From NCBI GenBank assembly GCA_023418355.1, contig JAEZZU010000336.1, positions 1-5,894 of the forward strand: a DNA stretch of 5,894 nucleotides, given 5' to 3'. Of the stretch, positions 4,471 to 5,894 are shown piece after piece. The notes under the pieces were generated by a model. That model was not told where the DNA came from. It worked only from the letters and a program-made list of their open reading frames with translations, and did not search any database. The stretch comes from Pseudomonadota bacterium. GTDB lineage: Bacteria; Pseudomonadota; Gammaproteobacteria; Burkholderiales; Burkholderiaceae_C. A program made the translations under genes and the position numbers. Numbering within the stretch: the stretch's first letter is position 1; the number at the start of each line of letters is the position of its first letter.

Positions 4471-5880
4471 TTAACTCCCCGCCACCTTCATGCGGTTGAT
4501 CAGAATCGAACCGACGGTCTTGGCACCGTAGTTATACGCGTCCGCGCCCACGGCTTCAATGCCCTGGTACATGTCCTTGAGGTTGCCGGCGATGGTGATC
4601 TCCTGCACGGGGAAGGCGATCTCGCCGTTTTCCACCCAGAAGCCCGAGGCACCGCGCGAGTAGTCGCCGGTCACATAGTTCACGCCCTGGCCCATGAGTT
4701 CGATCACGAACAGACCCGTGCCCAGCTTCTGGAGCATGGCCTTCAGATCGTCGCCACGGCGTGTCAGGCGCGATGTCAGCGTCAGGTTGTGCGAACCACC
4801 GGCATTACCCGTGGTCTTCATGCCCAGCTTGCGCGCCGAGTAGCTCGACAGGAAGTAACCCTCTACACGGCCATCTTCCACCACCATGCGGCGGCGCACC
4901 TTCACGCCCTCGTCGTCAAAGGGCGAGCTGCCCTTGCCGCGCAGGATGAAGGGGTCTTCTTCAATATTGATGTGCTTGGGGAAGACCTGCTGGCCCAGCG
5001 AATCCAGCAAAAAGCTGCTCTTGCGGTAGAGCGTGCCGCCGCTCACGGCCTGCACAAAGCCGCCGAGCAGACCAGCTGCCAGGGGCGACTCAAACAGCAC
5101 AGGGCACTCGGTCGTAGGAATCTTGCGGCTGCCCAGGCGGCTGAGCGCGCGCTGCGAGGCATAGCGGCCAATTTCCTCAGGCGAAGCCAGCTCGACGGCA
5201 TCGCGCATGGAGCTGTACCAGAAGTCGCGCTGCATCTCGCCATTCTTGCCGGGCAGCGAGGCAATTGGCGCCACGGAAATGCTGTGGCGCGAGCTGGCGT
5301 AGCCGCCACGGAAACCGCGTGTGTGTGCGCTGTAGAAATGGCTTTGCTGGGCCGAGACGCTGGCACCTTCGCTGTTGGTGATGCGCTTGTCAGTCGCCAG
5401 CGCCGCTGCTTCACACTCCAGCGCAATGCGCGCGGCTTCTTCGCTGGTCACGTTCCAGGGGTGGAACAGGTCCAGGTCCTTGTGGGTGTCTTCGGTGGCG
5501 ATATCGTCCGCATCGGGCAGACCGGCTGTGGGGTCTTCCGCGGTAAAGCGCGCAATATCAAAGGCAGCCTGCACGGTCTGCTTGACGGCTTCTTCCGAAA
5601 AGTCGGACGTGCTGGCATTGCCACGGCGCTGGCCGATGTAGACCGTCACGCCCAGCGACTTGTCGCGGTTGCGCTCCACGGTCTCCAGCTCCCCCTTGCG
5701 CACGCTGACGCTCAGGCCGCAGCCTTCAGAAGCGTCAGCACCGGCATCGGTGGCACCCAGCTTTTTGGCGTGTGCCAGGGCCTGGTCCACCAGACCTTCA
5801 AAAAACGAACGGCTGTAGCTGAAGCCGGAATCAGCCTGCGCTGCAGTGGTGCTTGTAGAGCGTGTACGGGGTTTGTTCAT
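4471..5880 (-). CDS. pmbA: PmbA/TldE, partner subunit of the TldD/TldE metalloprotease
   Basis: Cytosolic protein of 469 residues (E. coli PmbA: 450). With TldD it forms a heteromeric metalloprotease that in E. coli trims the microcin B17 leader and degrades the CcdA antitoxin; TldD carries the HExxxH zinc site. No HExxxH is present here, as expected for TldE. Landmarks matching E. coli PmbA: GVTVY at 77-81, DLDLFHPW at 135-142, DKRITNSEG at 164-172, SRKIPT at 251-256, YRKSSFLLDSLG at 285-296, LMGQGVN at 395-401, TGDYSRGASGFWVENGEI at 404-421 and AGNLKDM at 431-437. The first 20 or so residues (rich in Ser, Thr, Arg) are an extension beyond the E. coli start; a shorter start cannot be excluded, as no clear Shine-Dalgarno is seen in the 14 bases available upstream of ATG 5880. 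No tldD is in the window. The promoter lies beyond the right edge. Confidence 0.96.
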   Translation of the reverse strand: MNKPRTRSTSTTAAQADSGFSYSRSFFEGLVDQALAHAKKLGATDAGADASEGCGLSVSVRKGELETVERNRDKSLGVTVYIGQRRGNASTSDFSEEAVKQTVQAAFDIARFTAEDPTAGLPDADDIATEDTHKDLDLFHPWNVTSEEAARIALECEAAALATDKRITNSEGASVSAQQSHFYSAHTRGFRGGYASSRHSISVAPIASLPGKNGEMQRDFWYSSMRDAVELASPEEIGRYASQRALSRLGSRKIPTTECPVLFESPLAAGLLGGFVQAVSGGTLYRKSSFLLDSLGQQVFPKHINIEEDPFILRGKGSSPFDDEGVKVRRRMVVEDGRVEGYFLSSYSARKLGMKTTGNAGGSHNLTLTSRLTRRGDDLKAMLQKLGTGLFVIELMGQGVNYVTGDYSRGASGFWVENGEIAFPVQEITIAGNLKDMYQGIEAVGADAYNYGAKTVGSILINRMKVAGS

Positions 5881-5894
5881 AGCGCCGGATATGA

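Noticed and set aside
5881..5894. ATGA at 5891 as the start of a divergent gene such as yjgA, often found near pmbA
   Set aside because: Only four bases are visible, there is no Shine-Dalgarno in the preceding bases, and 10 bases between divergent starts is too little for two leaders.

Overview
This window looks like an ordinary chromosomal stretch from a betaproteobacterium of the Comamonadaceae, with Comamonas or a close relative (Delftia, Acidovorax) most likely. The clues are the GC-rich coding sequence with GC-rich third codon positions, the set of housekeeping genes, and an intergenic palindromic element at about 4346-4390 whose conserved blocks (GGCCTCTAGCGCTTGCTG and CAGCTATCA) I recall from many Comamonadaceae genomes. 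The genus is an inference from memory, not from a search.

Layout. 1-435 (+) is azurin, a periplasmic blue copper protein, cut at its 5' end by the window edge and followed by a clear Rho-independent terminator. 620-973 (+) is a small acidic cytosolic protein of unknown function with its own terminator. 1150-1785 (+) is a seven-helix hemolysin III/PAQR (TrhA) membrane protein. 1874-2521 (+) is an OmpA-domain lipoprotein resembling E. coli YiaD, which starts at TTG behind a strong Shine-Dalgarno. 2639-3397 (+) is the NADP-dependent short-chain dehydrogenase YdfG. 3434-4345 (-) is an EamA-type exporter very like the E. coli O-acetylserine/cysteine exporter, convergent with ydfG. 4471-5880 (-) is PmbA/TldE, the non-catalytic partner of the TldD/TldE metalloprotease, with a strong terminator just after its stop.

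The genes do not form one pathway. Terminators after azurin, after the unknown gene and after pmbA, together with gaps of roughly 90-180 bases, suggest mostly single-gene transcription units. The only loose thematic link is that YdfG (serine/3-hydroxy acid oxidation) and EamA (cysteine and O-acetylserine export) both touch serine-family metabolism, but they are convergent, so this is probably coincidence. No gap exceeds 300 bases. I see no tRNA or rRNA gene, insertion sequence, CRISPR array, integrase, phage gene or toxin-antitoxin pair.

I found no evidence for a new biological system. The points worth a second look are modest: the palindromic element that supplies the ribosome binding site of eamA, an inverted repeat ahead of the lipoprotein gene that could be an operator or a terminator, the uncharacterised 117-residue protein, and sequence features of the azurin.
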